Positions 19,540-29,077 of a stretch of 64,000 bases of DNA are shown piece after piece. The stretch lies in assembly GCA_947455195.1 (NCBI GenBank), contig CANGMI010000001.1:620001-684000 (forward strand), written 5' to 3'. The position numbers and the translations under genes were made by a program. This DNA comes from Pseudomonadota bacterium (GTDB lineage: Bacteria > Pseudomonadota > Gammaproteobacteria > Burkholderiales > SG8-39). Positions within the stretch are counted from its first letter, which is position 1, and every line of letters begins with the position of its first letter. The notes beneath the pieces are model-generated. The model saw only the letters and a list, made by a program, of their open reading frames with translations, was not told the origin of the DNA and did no database searches.

Positions 19540-20510
19540 AAGGCGCCCCGGCACGACGCACGACGGCACTGGTCGTTGGTCTCGTGCCGCTGATCCTCGG
19601 GCTGGCACTCGCCCTGGGCAGCGTGCCCATCGACCCGTCACGCTGGGCCGAGCTGCTCGCAGGCGGCGGCACTCGACTCGAAAACACCATCGTCTGGGAC
19701 TTGCGCGCACCACGCGCCCTGGCCGCCTTCACCACCGGGGGTCTGCTCGCACTGGCCGGCGTGCTGATGCAGGCGCTGCTGCGCAACCCGCTGGCCGACC
19801 CCTACCTGCTGGGCATCTCGGGCGGGGCTTCCGTGGGCGCACTCACCGCCATGCTCTGGCACGGCAGCCTGCCGCCATCGCTGGCCGCCCTGGCTGGAGC
19901 AGCCACCTGCGCGAGCGCGGTGCTGCTCCTGGGCAGCCGCCAACTGGCCTTCGATCCGCATCGCCTCACCCTGGCCGGCCTCGCCATCGCGGCCGGCGCC
20001 GGGGCGCTGGTGAGTCTGATCCTTGCCATCGCCCCGCCCGGCGATCTGCCGGGCATGCTCTTCTGGCTGATGGGTGACGTCTCGAACGCGAGTCCGGGTG
20101 CAGGTTCGATCGCCGTGCTCATCCTGGCGCCGCTCATCGCCACGGCCTGCGCCGACAGCCTCGACCTGCTGGCGCTGGGTGAGGCCAAGGCCCTCAGCCT
20201 GGGTGTGGCGGTACGGCCGCTGCAGTGGGGCATGCTCGGGTGCGCAGCCGTGGCCAGTGCAACCGCGGTGATGCTCGCCGGCAACCTGGGCTTTGTCGGG
20301 CTGGCAGTACCCCATCTGCTGCGACTGGGTGGCGTGTACGCCCACCGGGCCCTCGTTCCCCTGGCGGTACTGGCCGGTGGCGCACTGGTGACCCTGGCCG
20401 ACACGCTCGCCCGCACCGTGGTTGCCCCCGCCGAACTGCCGACGGGTGCACTCCTCGCCTTGCTTGGGGTACCGGTTCTGCTCGGCCTCGTGATGAGAGG
20501 CTCTCGATGA
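19536..20510 (+). CDS. FecCD/BtuC-family ABC transporter permease
   Basis: Inner-membrane permease for iron-siderophore, haem or cobalamin uptake. It is 324 residues long with about nine or ten hydrophobic segments and family marks RAPRALAAFTTGG, LRNPLADPYLLGISGGASVGA, FWLMGDVS and FVGLAVPHLLRLGG (coupling helix). The start ATG overlaps the HAD stop and its own stop overlaps the ATPase start. No periplasmic binding protein or TonB receptor gene is in the window, so the substrate stays open between cobalamin and an iron chelate; no cobalamin riboswitch is visible nearby. Confidence 0.92.
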   Translation: MKGAPARRTTALVVGLVPLILGLALALGSVPIDPSRWAELLAGGGTRLENTIVWDLRAPRALAAFTTGGLLALAGVLMQALLRNPLADPYLLGISGGASVGALTAMLWHGSLPPSLAALAGAATCASAVLLLGSRQLAFDPHRLTLAGLAIAAGAGALVSLILAIAPPGDLPGMLFWLMGDVSNASPGAGSIAVLILAPLIATACADSLDLLALGEAKALSLGVAVRPLQWGMLGCAAVASATAVMLAGNLGFVGLAVPHLLRLGGVYAHRALVPLAVLAGGALVTLADTLARTVVAPAELPTGALLALLGVPVLLGLVMRGSR

Positions 20511-21289
20511 TCTCGACCCGACAGTTGCGGGTCGAGAGCCGCTCAGGAGGGCAGACGCGCACGCTGGTAGAGCAGCTCGACTGGACGGTGAATCGCGGCG
20601 AATGCTGGGCCGTGCTCGGCCCCAATGGCACCGGCAAGACTCGCCTGCTCCACACCGTAGCCGGACTCCTGCCCGCTGCTGCAGGCGAGGTGATGTTCGC
20701 CGGACGGGGAGTGTCCGCGTGGTCACGCAGGGCGCTTGCGCGCGAGCGTGCCCTGCTCTTTCAGGAGGAGTCGGCCAGCTACTGGGGTACGGTGGCCGAC
20801 TACGTGGCGCTGGGCGCGCTGCCCCACGGACGTGCTGCAACCTCGGACCCGACGGTGCTGGCAGCATTGCGCCGGACAGCCCTGGAGTCCCTGGCCGAAC
20901 GGGCATTCACGGCCCTGTCGGGGGGCGAACGCCAGCGCGCGCGCATCGCACAGTCGCTCGCGCAGCGCCCGGCCTGCCTGCTCTGGGACGAGCCCCTGAA
21001 CCATCTCGACCTGCGGCATCAGGCCAGCATGCTGGCCCTGGCGCGTCAGCTTGCCGACGAGGGGCGTGCGGTGGTGCTCACGCTGCAAGACCCCGAGCAG
21101 GCGCGCCACACCTGCACCCATGTGCTTTTGCTGTATCATTCCGGCCGCTTCAGGCAGGGGCGCACGATCGACCTGCTCGACCCCGCCACGGTGCGCGAAC
21201 TCTACGCGCTCGACCTGCCCGCACCCCAGAACCCGCTCCCCCTTGCGCTGCGGGCGTTCACACCGGACTCCATGGCCGACCCGCATTGA
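20507..21289 (+). CDS. ABC transporter ATP-binding protein (iron/cobalamin type)
   Basis: Energy-coupling subunit for the permease just upstream, on the inner face of the membrane. Walker A is GPNGTGKT, the signature LSGGERQRARIAQSLAQ, Walker B LLWDEPLNHLDL, and the switch His is replaced by Gln in LTLQDPEQ (His is usual), which is worth noting because this residue normally contacts the gamma phosphate. Length 260 residues. Its start overlaps the permease stop (ATGA) and its stop overlaps the TTG start of pcnB. Confidence 0.92.
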   Translation: MISTRQLRVESRSGGQTRTLVEQLDWTVNRGECWAVLGPNGTGKTRLLHTVAGLLPAAAGEVMFAGRGVSAWSRRALARERALLFQEESASYWGTVADYVALGALPHGRAATSDPTVLAALRRTALESLAERAFTALSGGERQRARIAQSLAQRPACLLWDEPLNHLDLRHQASMLALARQLADEGRAVVLTLQDPEQARHTCTHVLLLYHSGRFRQGRTIDLLDPATVRELYALDLPAPQNPLPLALRAFTPDSMADPH

Positions 21290-22683
21290 TCAAGCGTCTC
21301 ATCGACAAGGTTTTTGGCCGAAAGGGCGCTGACCGCCCGGTGGTCATCGCCGCGCCTGAACACGGCATACGGCGCGACCAGATCAGTCACGGCGCACGGC
21401 GGGTCTGCGAACAATTGCAGGAAAATGGCTTTGCTGCTTATGTGGTCGGTGGCGCCGTGCGCGATCTGCTGCTGGGCGTCGAACCCAAGGATTTCGATGT
21501 CGCCACCTCGGCGACGCCCGAGCAGGTGCATCGCGTGTTGCGCCGCTCGCGACTGATCGGCCGACGATTCAAGCTCGTTCATGCCCTCTTCGGCAATGAA
21601 GTGGTCGAAGTCTCCACTTTCCGTGCCGGTGCGCCCGAATCGGGCGATACCGAGTCGCCGGCCCAGGTGGTTGACGAGCACGGCCGGGTACTGCGCGACA
21701 ACGTCTACGGCACTCGCCAGGAAGATGCGGCACGACGCGACTTCACCATCAACTCGCTCTACTACGACCCGGTTGCCGAGACCGTACTCGACTACCACAA
21801 GGGTCTGGCCGACCTGCGCAAGAAAACGGTACGCATGATCGGGGACCCGGCGCGACGTTACCGGGAAGACCCGGTGCGCATGCTGCGCGCCGTCCGTTTT
21901 GCCGCGCGCCCCGGCTTTCACATCGCTCCGAAGACGGCAGCGCCCATTGCCGAACTGGCCTCGCTGCTCGGCAACGTGCCAGCAGCACGTCTTTTCGAGG
22001 AGATGCTCAAACTGTTGCTGTCGGGCAATGCCGCGGCCTGCGTACGACAGTTGCGGGCGCAAGGCCTGCACCACGGCCTGCTGCCGATGCTCGACGTGAT
22101 TCTCGAGCAGCCGATGGGCGAGCGTTTCGTGACCCTCGCCCTCGAGCAGACCGACCGGCGCGTTCGCGACGACAAACCGATATCGCCGGCCTTCCTGTTT
22201 GCTGCGTTGCTCTGGCATCAGGTACTGGCCGCCTGGAAACAGGCCATGGAGCGTGGCGAACGCTCGATACCGGCCCTGCACGAAGCGATGGACCTCGTCC
22301 TCGACCAGCAGACCGACCAGCTCGCCATACCGCGCCGGTTCACCGTCACGATGAAGGAAATCTGGGGCCTGCAGCCCCGGCTCGATGCCAACACCGGACG
22401 ACGGCCGCATCTGCTGCTCGAGCACCCGCGTTTCCGGGCAGCCTTCGACTTTCTCGCCCTTCGGGCCGAGAGCGGTGAAGCGCCGACCGAGCTGGTCGAC
22501 TGGTGGGCGCGATTCCAGGTCGCTGGTGCGACCGAGCGCGAACACATGCTGCTGCCTGCCGCCGCCGGCAGCAGCCCCCGCCGGCGTCGACGCCGTCGCC
22601 CCAGCGGCGATCGGGGTGCCCCGGAAGGCGGGGCCGATGTCGCCGAACGCAGCACCTCTGATCATGACCACAAGGCCGACTGA
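21286..22683 (+). CDS. pcnB: Poly(A) polymerase I
   Basis: Adds 3' poly(A) tails to RNA, promoting decay. The nucleotidyltransferase core has VVGGAVRDLLLG, the metal pair in KDFDVATSA, RRDFTINSLYYDP and the RYREDPVRMLRAVRFAAR helix. The C-terminus is Arg-rich (SPRRRRRRRPSG), as in PcnB rather than tRNA CCA-transferase. The start is most likely TTG 21286, giving MIKRLIDKVFGRK, the conserved N-terminus in betaproteobacteria; it overlaps the ATPase stop as TTGA. No ATG or GTG fits that N-terminus. Length 465 residues. Confidence 0.94.
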   Translation: MIKRLIDKVFGRKGADRPVVIAAPEHGIRRDQISHGARRVCEQLQENGFAAYVVGGAVRDLLLGVEPKDFDVATSATPEQVHRVLRRSRLIGRRFKLVHALFGNEVVEVSTFRAGAPESGDTESPAQVVDEHGRVLRDNVYGTRQEDAARRDFTINSLYYDPVAETVLDYHKGLADLRKKTVRMIGDPARRYREDPVRMLRAVRFAARPGFHIAPKTAAPIAELASLLGNVPAARLFEEMLKLLLSGNAAACVRQLRAQGLHHGLLPMLDVILEQPMGERFVTLALEQTDRRVRDDKPISPAFLFAALLWHQVLAAWKQAMERGERSIPALHEAMDLVLDQQTDQLAIPRRFTVTMKEIWGLQPRLDANTGRRPHLLLEHPRFRAAFDFLALRAESGEAPTELVDWWARFQVAGATEREHMLLPAAAGSSPRRRRRRRPSGDRGAPEGGADVAERSTSDHDHKAD

Positions 22684-22759
22684 GTCGGCCACGCTTGCGG
22701 TTGACGGTGCAGCAACGTGCCGCTTCGCGACCGACGCAGGGCATCAGACTCTCGGCAGG

Positions 22760-23251
22760 ATGACACGCGCCTGCATCGGTCTGGGTGCCAACCTCGGAGC
22801 GGCGCGCGCCGCGATCGATACCGCGATCGATGCCATTGCCAGACTGCCGCACTGCCGCCTCGTGGCGCGCTCGAGCCATTATGGCAGCGCGCCCGTGGGC
22901 TACGAGGCGCAACCCGACTTCGTGAACGCGGTCGTCGCCATCGACACCGCACTAGAGCCCCTCGAACTGCTGCACGCCCTGCAGGGCATCGAAGCCGCAC
23001 ACGGACGTGTGCGATCGTTCAGGAACGCACCCCGCACGCTCGATCTCGACCTGCTCCTCTACGGCGAGCAGTGCCTGCAGGGCGCCGAACTTACCCTGCC
23101 TCACCCGCGCCTGCACGAACGCGCCTTCGTGCTCCTGCCGCTGCACGAGATCGTGCCTGATCTGCACCTGCCCGGACATGGTCGGCTCGCGCTGCTGCTC
23201 GAGGCCGTTGCCGGGCAGCGCATCGAGCGCCTGTCGCCCCTCCGGCCGTGA
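22760..23251 (+). CDS. folK: 2-amino-4-hydroxy-6-hydroxymethyldihydropteridine diphosphokinase
   Basis: Transfers pyrophosphate from ATP to the pterin precursor in folate synthesis. The 163-residue product begins RACIGLGANLG and contains SSHYGSAPVGY, QPDFVNAV, and the diagnostic RTLDLDLLLYG followed by LPHPRLHERAFVL. ATG 22760 has GGCAGG just upstream and fits the family start; an in-frame ATG at 22664 would add 32 unconserved residues and overlap pcnB. Lies in the pcnB-folK-panC order common in Burkholderiales. Confidence 0.96.
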   Translation: MTRACIGLGANLGAARAAIDTAIDAIARLPHCRLVARSSHYGSAPVGYEAQPDFVNAVVAIDTALEPLELLHALQGIEAAHGRVRSFRNAPRTLDLDLLLYGEQCLQGAELTLPHPRLHERAFVLLPLHEIVPDLHLPGHGRLALLLEAVAGQRIERLSPLRP

Positions 23252-23266
23252 AGAAGGACTGACCCC

Positions 23267-24112
23267 ATGCAGATCATCAGAACGGTTGCCGCCATGCAGG
23301 CCCAGCGCCGTGGTCGCGCACACACCGCCTGCGTACCGACCATGGGCAACCTGCACGCCGGACACCTCGACCTGGTTCGTCGCGCCCATGAAAAGGCAGA
23401 CGCGGTTGTGGTGACCCTCTTCGTCAACCGGCTGCAATTCCTGCCAGGCGAGGATTTCGAGAGCTACCCACGCACGTTCGAGGCCGATTGCGCCGCACTC
23501 GAGCGCCTGGGGGTACATACGCTCTTCGCGCCCGCCGAGTCCGAACTCTATCCGGAGCCGCAAACCTTCAGGCTCGTCCCTCCCGCACCGCTTGCCGATG
23601 ATCTCGAGGGCATCTTCAGACCCGGATTCTTCATCGGGGTGGCAACCGTGGTCAGCAAGCTCTTCAACATCGTCGCACCCGATGTTGCCCTCTTCGGCAA
23701 GAAGGACTACCAGCAGTTGATGGTGATCCGGGAGATGGTGCGACAGATGGCGTTGCCCATCGAGATCGTGGCTGCCGAAACGGTGCGTGCCGAGGACGGT
23801 CTGGCGCTGTCCTCACGCAATGGCTACCTGTCGGCCGCAGAACGCGCGCAAGCCCCCCTGCTCCGCCAGACACTGGCCACCGCGGGCGCCGCAGCACGTG
23901 CCGAATTGCGTCGTCAACGTCCCGAACTCGCGCGCATCGAAGTGCAGGCCTGCCAGAGCTTGCGCGATGCCGGCTGGGTGCCCGACTATGTTGCGGTGCG
24001 AAAGCAAAGCGATCTACAATCGCCGTCCGCCCAGAGTGATGCACTGGTCATTCTGGGGGCGGCGCGGCTTGGCAGTACCCGGTTGATCGACAACCTCGAA
24101 CTGTCCATCTGA
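23267..24112 (+). CDS. panC: Pantothenate synthetase
   Basis: Condenses pantoate and beta-alanine with ATP, the last step to pantothenate. The protein carries [15 protein letters not shown] with the HxGH nucleotide motif, [23 protein letters not shown], and [11 protein letters not shown] (KMSKS equivalent). Length 281 residues. GAAGGA lies upstream of the ATG. It is followed by panD, which makes the beta-alanine it uses; panB is not in the window. A TACAAT at 24015-24020 inside its 3' end may be an internal promoter for panD. Confidence 0.97.
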   Translation: MQIIRTVAAMQAQRRGRAHTACVPTMGNLHAGHLDLVRRAHEKADAVVVTLFVNRLQFLPGEDFESYPRTFEADCAALERLGVHTLFAPAESELYPEPQTFRLVPPAPLADDLEGIFRPGFFIGVATVVSKLFNIVAPDVALFGKKDYQQLMVIREMVRQMALPIEIVAAETVRAEDGLALSSRNGYLSAAERAQAPLLRQTLATAGAAARAELRRQRPELARIEVQACQSLRDAGWVPDYVAVRKQSDLQSPSAQSDALVILGAARLGSTRLIDNLELSI

Positions 24113-24147
24113 CGGTTCCAGGTCGGGTCGATGCAAGGAGGATGCAC

Positions 24148-24528
24148 ATGCAACGTTTGATGCTCAGGTCGAAGATCCACCGGGTCACGGCGACGCATGC
24201 CGAACTCAACTACGAGGGTTCGTGCGCGATCGATGACAATCTGCTCGACGCGGCTGACATCCGTGAATATCAGCAGATCGACATCTACAACATCAGCAAC
24301 GGCGAGCGGTTCACCACGTATGCGATCCGGGCTGAACGGGGCTCGGGCATCATCTCGCTCAATGGCGCGGCGGCCCGCAAGGCGCAAGTCGGCGATCTGC
24401 TGATCATTGCCTCGTACGCGGTCGTCGATGAGGCCGCCCTGGCCACCTTCGCACCGCAACTGGTCTATGTGGATGCCGCAAACCGCATTGTCGGCGAACA
24501 CCACAGCATCGCCGTCCAGCGCGCCTGA
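24148..24528 (+). CDS. panD: Aspartate 1-decarboxylase proenzyme
   Basis: Pyruvoyl enzyme that makes beta-alanine from aspartate for pantothenate. The proenzyme cleaves itself between Gly24 and Ser25 in NYEGSCAID, giving the pyruvoyl group on the alpha chain. Other family marks are [10 protein letters not shown] and [21 protein letters not shown] at 24136-24141 leaves 6 nt to ATG 24148, whereas the ATG at 24142 directly abuts it, so 24148 is the start and the family N-terminus MQR agrees. Length 126 residues. Confidence 0.97.
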   Translation: MQRLMLRSKIHRVTATHAELNYEGSCAIDDNLLDAADIREYQQIDIYNISNGERFTTYAIRAERGSGIISLNGAAARKAQVGDLLIIASYAVVDEAALATFAPQLVYVDAANRIVGEHHSIAVQRA

Positions 24529-24643
24529 GTCGGCAACAAGCGACAGACGACGATCACACGGCAAGCCTGGCGCGACGGATGTGCGCGCTCGCCTGCCGCC
24601 GATGGCTCCCCGACCTCGCGGATCGGGGCGGCTGATCAAACCG

Positions 24644-24901
24644 CTAGTAAACGCCCCACTCGGACGGCACCACCAGCGGATCGGTGCTGTCGTCTTCAGT
24701 CTTGTGCCGGGTGATGCCGGCGCCATCGACCTGAGCAGCCCGAATCTGCGGCGGCCTCAGTTCGCCGATGAGCGCGGGAACCAGAAAACTGGCAATCGCC
24801 GATGCGGCCGGACCCACACGAGAGCCTCGCGGCACCGTGCCCGTGGGTTCCCGCAGCAAGGCGGGCGCTCGCCGTATGACGGCAGAATCCTGCTTTTGCA
24901 T
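24644..24901 (-). CDS. Small hypothetical protein, 85 residues
   Basis: I do not recognise this protein. It has a basic N-terminus, a hydrophobic stretch of about 15 residues (AASAIASFLVPALIGEL) and a polar acidic C-terminus ending PSEWGVY. The ORF stands free of other genes, downstream of tamB on the same strand, and has its own upstream signals: a TAATAT hexamer at 24969-24974 and a GC hairpin at 24925-24941, with AGGCGAG about 10 nt before the ATG. These support a real gene, but homology would have to decide. Confidence 0.5.
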   Translation of the reverse strand: MQKQDSAVIRRAPALLREPTGTVPRGSRVGPAASAIASFLVPALIGELRPPQIRAAQVDGAGITRHKTEDDSTDPLVVPSEWGVY

Positions 24902-24924
24902 GATGTTTTCTCGCCTGTGATCAC

Positions 24925-24941
24925 CCGGGCCTCATGCCCGG
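24925..24941 (-). promoter_or_regulatory. Hairpin in the leader of the 85-residue ORF, or tamB terminator
   Basis: CCGGGC and GCCCGG make a perfect 6-bp stem with a 5-nt loop on the minus-strand transcript. It lies between the tamB stop and the small ORF start; there is no T-tract. A possible -10, TAATAT, lies upstream at 24969-24974. Confidence 0.35.
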
Positions 24942-25045
24942 TAGGTGCTGTCTGCTTCTCGCACTGCAATATTAGGCCACCTTGGCCGGCAGGGGAAGAG
25001 GCACGCAACGGATGACGCCTGCCGCCGACACGGCCCGGCGAGCCT

Positions 25046-28000
25046 TCAGCCCCCGGCGGGTGGGCCGGCGGTGGTCGCGCCCGAGGGCGACACGGGCGAC
25101 AGGGGCGACAGGGGGAGTACGGTTGCCACCGGTGGCCGCTCGAACCAGCGATTGAAGGCGATCGAGAAGAAGAGGTCGACCGTCTGACGGATCCCGGTCT
25201 CCGCCTGCACCAGCCACCGTGGCGTGAGCTGATACCGGCCCCGCAGGACGGTGCCGACACCGGTCAGCGATCGCTCGACCGTCACCGTGAGCCTGTCGGA
25301 AAGACGCTTGCCCAACGCGACAACCGTCTCGCCCACGCCCGGTCGGGCACCCGATCCGGCCAGGGGCACCGGGCTTGACCCGGCCGAACTGCGTACCTGC
25401 AGTTCATCGAGGCCTGCCACCCGCGCAATGCGTGTCGACAGGGGCGTGCCCTCCGTGGTCCCGGCCAGGCTCGCCGCCGCCATCTCGGCAATGAACTGCC
25501 AGTCGGATACCGCCAGGCCCTCGGCACTTCGTCCGAGGGCCACCCAGGCGAGCACCTGACTGTCGGGCAGCGGCGGGTCGGAAAAGAGGCGCAGCCGCGG
25601 GGTCCTGGCAAAACCGCTCAGCTGAACGCCGGCCTTGATCGGGATGTTGGGACGCAAGGCCGTGATGTCGAGAACCGGATTGTCAACCGGACCATTGAAG
25701 GTCACGCTGCCCTGATCGACGCGCAGCGACTGACCATAGGCATTCACGATTCCTTCGACGATACCCACCCGCCCCAGCAGACGCAGCGCCCCGGCCTCAG
25801 CCCGGGTCAACTGCGCCACGCCGGTGAGCCGTGCACTCGCCCCGAAGCCGCGCACGCGGAAACGATCGCCGAAGTCGAGTTCGAGGTTCAGGGAAGGTGC
25901 ACCGCCTGCGCCCCCCGTCGCCGCACGACCAGGCGCAACCGTCTTGCCCCGAACCACGACATCGGAAGACACCCGGAGGCGAGCCGGACGCAAGCTCAGA
26001 TCGCCCTCGTCGGCACGCATCCGGCCCTTGACAGTGATCTGACCCTCCTGCGCATCGACGTCGAGCCGGCCCGTGACCACCATGCGCAACTCCGGCCCGT
26101 TGACCAGCGTGAGGCCGACTGCATCGGCGCCCAGGCTGGCCGCCAGGCGTCCGTCGGCCCAGTTCATCCGGCCCGTCGCCTCGAGATACCCGCTCTCGCC
26201 CTCCAGGCGAGCCCTCACCAGGCGCGCCTCACGCTCGTCGAACTGCAGGTCAAAGCGCCCCTTTCGCAGGCTTACCCCTTCGGACGGGACCTCGATGAGC
26301 AGGTCGCGGCCTCGCACCTGACCCACCAGAGCCGGGCTTGCGAGCGAGCCCTGCAGGTCGACATTGCCGTCGGCGTGTCCACCCAGTTGCAGTCCTTCGG
26401 TTGGCATGAGGGTCGCGAGGAGGGTTCCGTCGAGCGAGAAGCGGGCCCGGCCCCGCAGCGGCGCATCGCTGCGCAACGCGGCGCGCTGCGTGCCTGCCTC
26501 GATCGGCAGGGCGGCCTCGGCATCGACGGTGCCCAGGCGCGATCGAATGTCCACGGTGGCAGCGAGCACGCTGGCCTTGAGTGCGAGGCGCAGCCGCAGC
26601 CGCTCGAGCCCGAGGGGTACACCTTGCAGGCGCAGATCGCCCGACTCGCGATGCGCCTCGAGCACACCCGCAGGAGCCACGGCATCGCCCTGCCACTGCC
26701 AGTCGCCACCCAGACGCAGATCGCCCTCGACGACGAGGCGATCGGTCGCAGGGGCGGCCGCCGCACTGCGGCCCTCCCCGAGCACTGCGGCGGCGGCCAG
26801 AAGGCGACCTGCCTCCACCTGACGGAAACGACCGCTCGAGCGCAAGGCGCCGGGTTCGACATGCAGCGCATCGATCGCAACCTGTCCACCGGCCGCCTCG
26901 AATGTGGCTCGCCCGAGATCCACCGTGCTGGCGGCAATGGCAAGCGGTGCCGGTTCGAGCAGAACGATGCCAGAGCCCGCACGTTCGGCGAATTCGAGCA
27001 CGGTGCCCTGCCAGCGCAGGTCAGCGCGTTGCGAGGCGGCGCCGACCAGCCCCGCCCAGGTGCCCGAGGGCAGACCCACGAGCGCGCCACGCAGGGCCAG
27101 CGCAACATCGATGCCGCGAGTGCGGCCATCGAACCGCACGCGGTGATCGACCACGCTGCCATCCACCTCGGCGTGGGCCGCATCGATCAGCACGCCCGCG
27201 CGGTCGAGTCCGCTCACCGAAGCGTCCAGGTGCAGTGCATCGTGAACGAGACGGGCCCGTGCCTCAAGACTCGCAAGACGTGTCTGCCAGGGCAAGGACA
27301 GACCCTGCCCGCTCAGCGCAAGGTCGATGTCGGGCTCATCCAGCGTGCCCCCCAGCGTTGCCACGAGATTCACGGATCCGGCCAGGCCCGATCCGATCGG
27401 CGTGAGCGAAGGGCTCACAAGGCGCACCGCGAGCCGATCGGCCACCTCGCCGAGGGCGCCATGCGCTTCGAGACGCGTGGCGCCCAGGGACAGGACCGTG
27501 GTGGTCGCGAGGCGGCGCCTTGCCTGCCAGTCCAGTTGCGCATCGCCGGTCAGGGGCAACCCGCGGAACCGGCTCTCATGCACGTGAAGCGAGGCCTGTA
27601 CACGCGGACCCTCAGGCCCGGCGAGAACCCCTCGCGCCACGACATGGCCGCTGAGGCTCGCAACCGGAAATCGACCAAGGCGCGACGGGTCGAGGTGCCG
27701 GACGGCGGCGTCGACCTCGAATCGGCGAGCCGCACCGGGATCCAGGCGAGCCGTGCCCTCGGCAAGCGCACCCCGCCCTTCGAAGCGAAACGATCGCAGG
27801 CGGATCTGCTCGGCCTTGCGCTCCAGATCGAACCGCAAGCGCATGTCACGATCGCTGAACTCACCCCGCGCATCGAGCCCGGCTGCGTTCGCCACCAGAC
27901 GCACCTCGCCCGCGACCTGGCTCGCATGAAGCGCACTCCACAGCCTCGACAGATCGACGCCCCGCGCCCGGACATCCGATTCGATCTGCCCGCCGCGCCA

Positions 28001-29077
28001 CTGCACGCGGCCGGCGAGCAGGCCACCCGCGCCCAGATCGAGGGTGCGAACATCCAGACGAGCGTCGTCAGCACCCGCCTCGAGGGTCGCCTCCAGCCGC
28101 ACGAGGGGTATGCGACGCTGGTCGAGGGGTCCAGGCAGCGCATTGCGAACCATCATGCGACCAGCGAACCGTTGATCGGCGCGCAGGTCGCCATCGATCG
28201 ACAGCGTCAGGCGCGCTTGCGGAAGACGAGGCCACAGGCCCTGCGGGTCGATGTCACTCGCCCGCAGCCTGATCTGCTCGGCAAACGGCCTGGCAAAAGG
28301 ATGCAGGAGGGCGCTGCCCTCCAGTCGGGCGGCAGCAAGGCTTGCCTGGATGCGTACGCGCAGGTGCTCCAGCGTGCCATCGATCGTCAGCACCGCCTCG
28401 GCCGCGTCGGGCAAGGGTCTGTCGATGAGGGTCGGATGGGGCTGGCCGGCGAGCGCGCGTGCATGCACCACCCCCTGCAATTCGAACGGGGATGCGGCTG
28501 CAATCTCGCCGCGCAGATCGAACGCCAGACCCGCAGCCTGCAGGCGCTCGACCCGCAGGCGGTGCCGGGTTCCATCAAACGACCACTGCCCTGCCAGCGC
28601 CGTCGCTCGCAGCGCAGCCTCACCCTCGCCGATCGCGAGTTCATCAATACGGAGATGGCCAACCGCAACCGGTACCGGCAAGGCAAGCCCGGCAGGCGGG
28701 GCAGCATCGGCCGCGGCATTGCCGGAACCCGCCACGACGAGCTTGCGCAGCCCGATCGACTCGATGTCGACACGACCCTCGCTGGCCATCTGCCAGGGCG
28801 ATGCCCAGCGCACCCGCAGGTCGTCGATGTCGATCTGCCACCCGCCGCCGGCGGCATGGACATGTCCGATCGCGAGGGTTCGTTGCGACACTGGCGCCAC
28901 ACGGTCGAGCCGCACGACCCAGCCAGCGCTCGCGGTGATGCGAGAGGCAATCCAGGCCAACGTGTCAGCGCGCGCAAGCAGCAGGGGCACCGCCGCGAGC
29001 CCCGCGGCCAGGAGCAGCACGACCACCACCATCGCACCGAGAGCGCGACGCAGGTTGCCGGCTCGCTTCGCGCCCAT
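25046..29077 (-). CDS. tamB: Translocation and assembly module inner-membrane protein TamB
   Basis: Large AsmA-like periplasm-spanning protein, 1343 residues, anchored by one N-terminal membrane segment (about residues 13-32). The long middle is a repeating beta-strand pattern (taco fold) rich in alternating hydrophobic residues, thought to move lipids or proteins to the outer membrane. The C-terminal DUF490 domain contains GDLSLRPARLRVSSDVVV, VNAYGQSLRVDQGSVTFNGPVDNPVLDI and LPDSQVLAWVALGRS. Its ATG overlaps the tamA stop (TGATG). The last 25 residues are a Pro/Ser/Gly tail without clear function. Confidence 0.93.
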   Translation of the reverse strand: MGAKRAGNLRRALGAMVVVVLLLAAGLAAVPLLLARADTLAWIASRITASAGWVVRLDRVAPVSQRTLAIGHVHAAGGGWQIDIDDLRVRWASPWQMASEGRVDIESIGLRKLVVAGSGNAAADAAPPAGLALPVPVAVGHLRIDELAIGEGEAALRATALAGQWSFDGTRHRLRVERLQAAGLAFDLRGEIAAASPFELQGVVHARALAGQPHPTLIDRPLPDAAEAVLTIDGTLEHLRVRIQASLAAARLEGSALLHPFARPFAEQIRLRASDIDPQGLWPRLPQARLTLSIDGDLRADQRFAGRMMVRNALPGPLDQRRIPLVRLEATLEAGADDARLDVRTLDLGAGGLLAGRVQWRGGQIESDVRARGVDLSRLWSALHASQVAGEVRLVANAAGLDARGEFSDRDMRLRFDLERKAEQIRLRSFRFEGRGALAEGTARLDPGAARRFEVDAAVRHLDPSRLGRFPVASLSGHVVARGVLAGPEGPRVQASLHVHESRFRGLPLTGDAQLDWQARRRLATTTVLSLGATRLEAHGALGEVADRLAVRLVSPSLTPIGSGLAGSVNLVATLGGTLDEPDIDLALSGQGLSLPWQTRLASLEARARLVHDALHLDASVSGLDRAGVLIDAAHAEVDGSVVDHRVRFDGRTRGIDVALALRGALVGLPSGTWAGLVGAASQRADLRWQGTVLEFAERAGSGIVLLEPAPLAIAASTVDLGRATFEAAGGQVAIDALHVEPGALRSSGRFRQVEAGRLLAAAAVLGEGRSAAAAPATDRLVVEGDLRLGGDWQWQGDAVAPAGVLEAHRESGDLRLQGVPLGLERLRLRLALKASVLAATVDIRSRLGTVDAEAALPIEAGTQRAALRSDAPLRGRARFSLDGTLLATLMPTEGLQLGGHADGNVDLQGSLASPALVGQVRGRDLLIEVPSEGVSLRKGRFDLQFDEREARLVRARLEGESGYLEATGRMNWADGRLAASLGADAVGLTLVNGPELRMVVTGRLDVDAQEGQITVKGRMRADEGDLSLRPARLRVSSDVVVRGKTVAPGRAATGGAGGAPSLNLELDFGDRFRVRGFGASARLTGVAQLTRAEAGALRLLGRVGIVEGIVNAYGQSLRVDQGSVTFNGPVDNPVLDITALRPNIPIKAGVQLSGFARTPRLRLFSDPPLPDSQVLAWVALGRSAEGLAVSDWQFIAEMAAASLAGTTEGTPLSTRIARVAGLDELQVRSSAGSSPVPLAGSGARPGVGETVVALGKRLSDRLTVTVERSLTGVGTVLRGRYQLTPRWLVQAETGIRQTVDLFFSIAFNRWFERPPVATVLPLSPLSPVSPSGATTAGPPAGG

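Noticed and set aside
22664-22759. Longer folK start at ATG 22664
   Set aside because: Adds 32 unconserved residues and overlaps pcnB; ATG 22760 has a ribosome site and the family N-terminus.
24015-24020. TACAAT inside panC as a panD promoter
   Set aside because: The -35 (TTGCGG, 18-bp spacer) is poor; noted in the panC entry only.
24610-24635. CCCCGA/TCGGGG hairpin after panD as terminator
   Set aside because: Short stem with a 9-nt loop and no T-tract; too weak to list.
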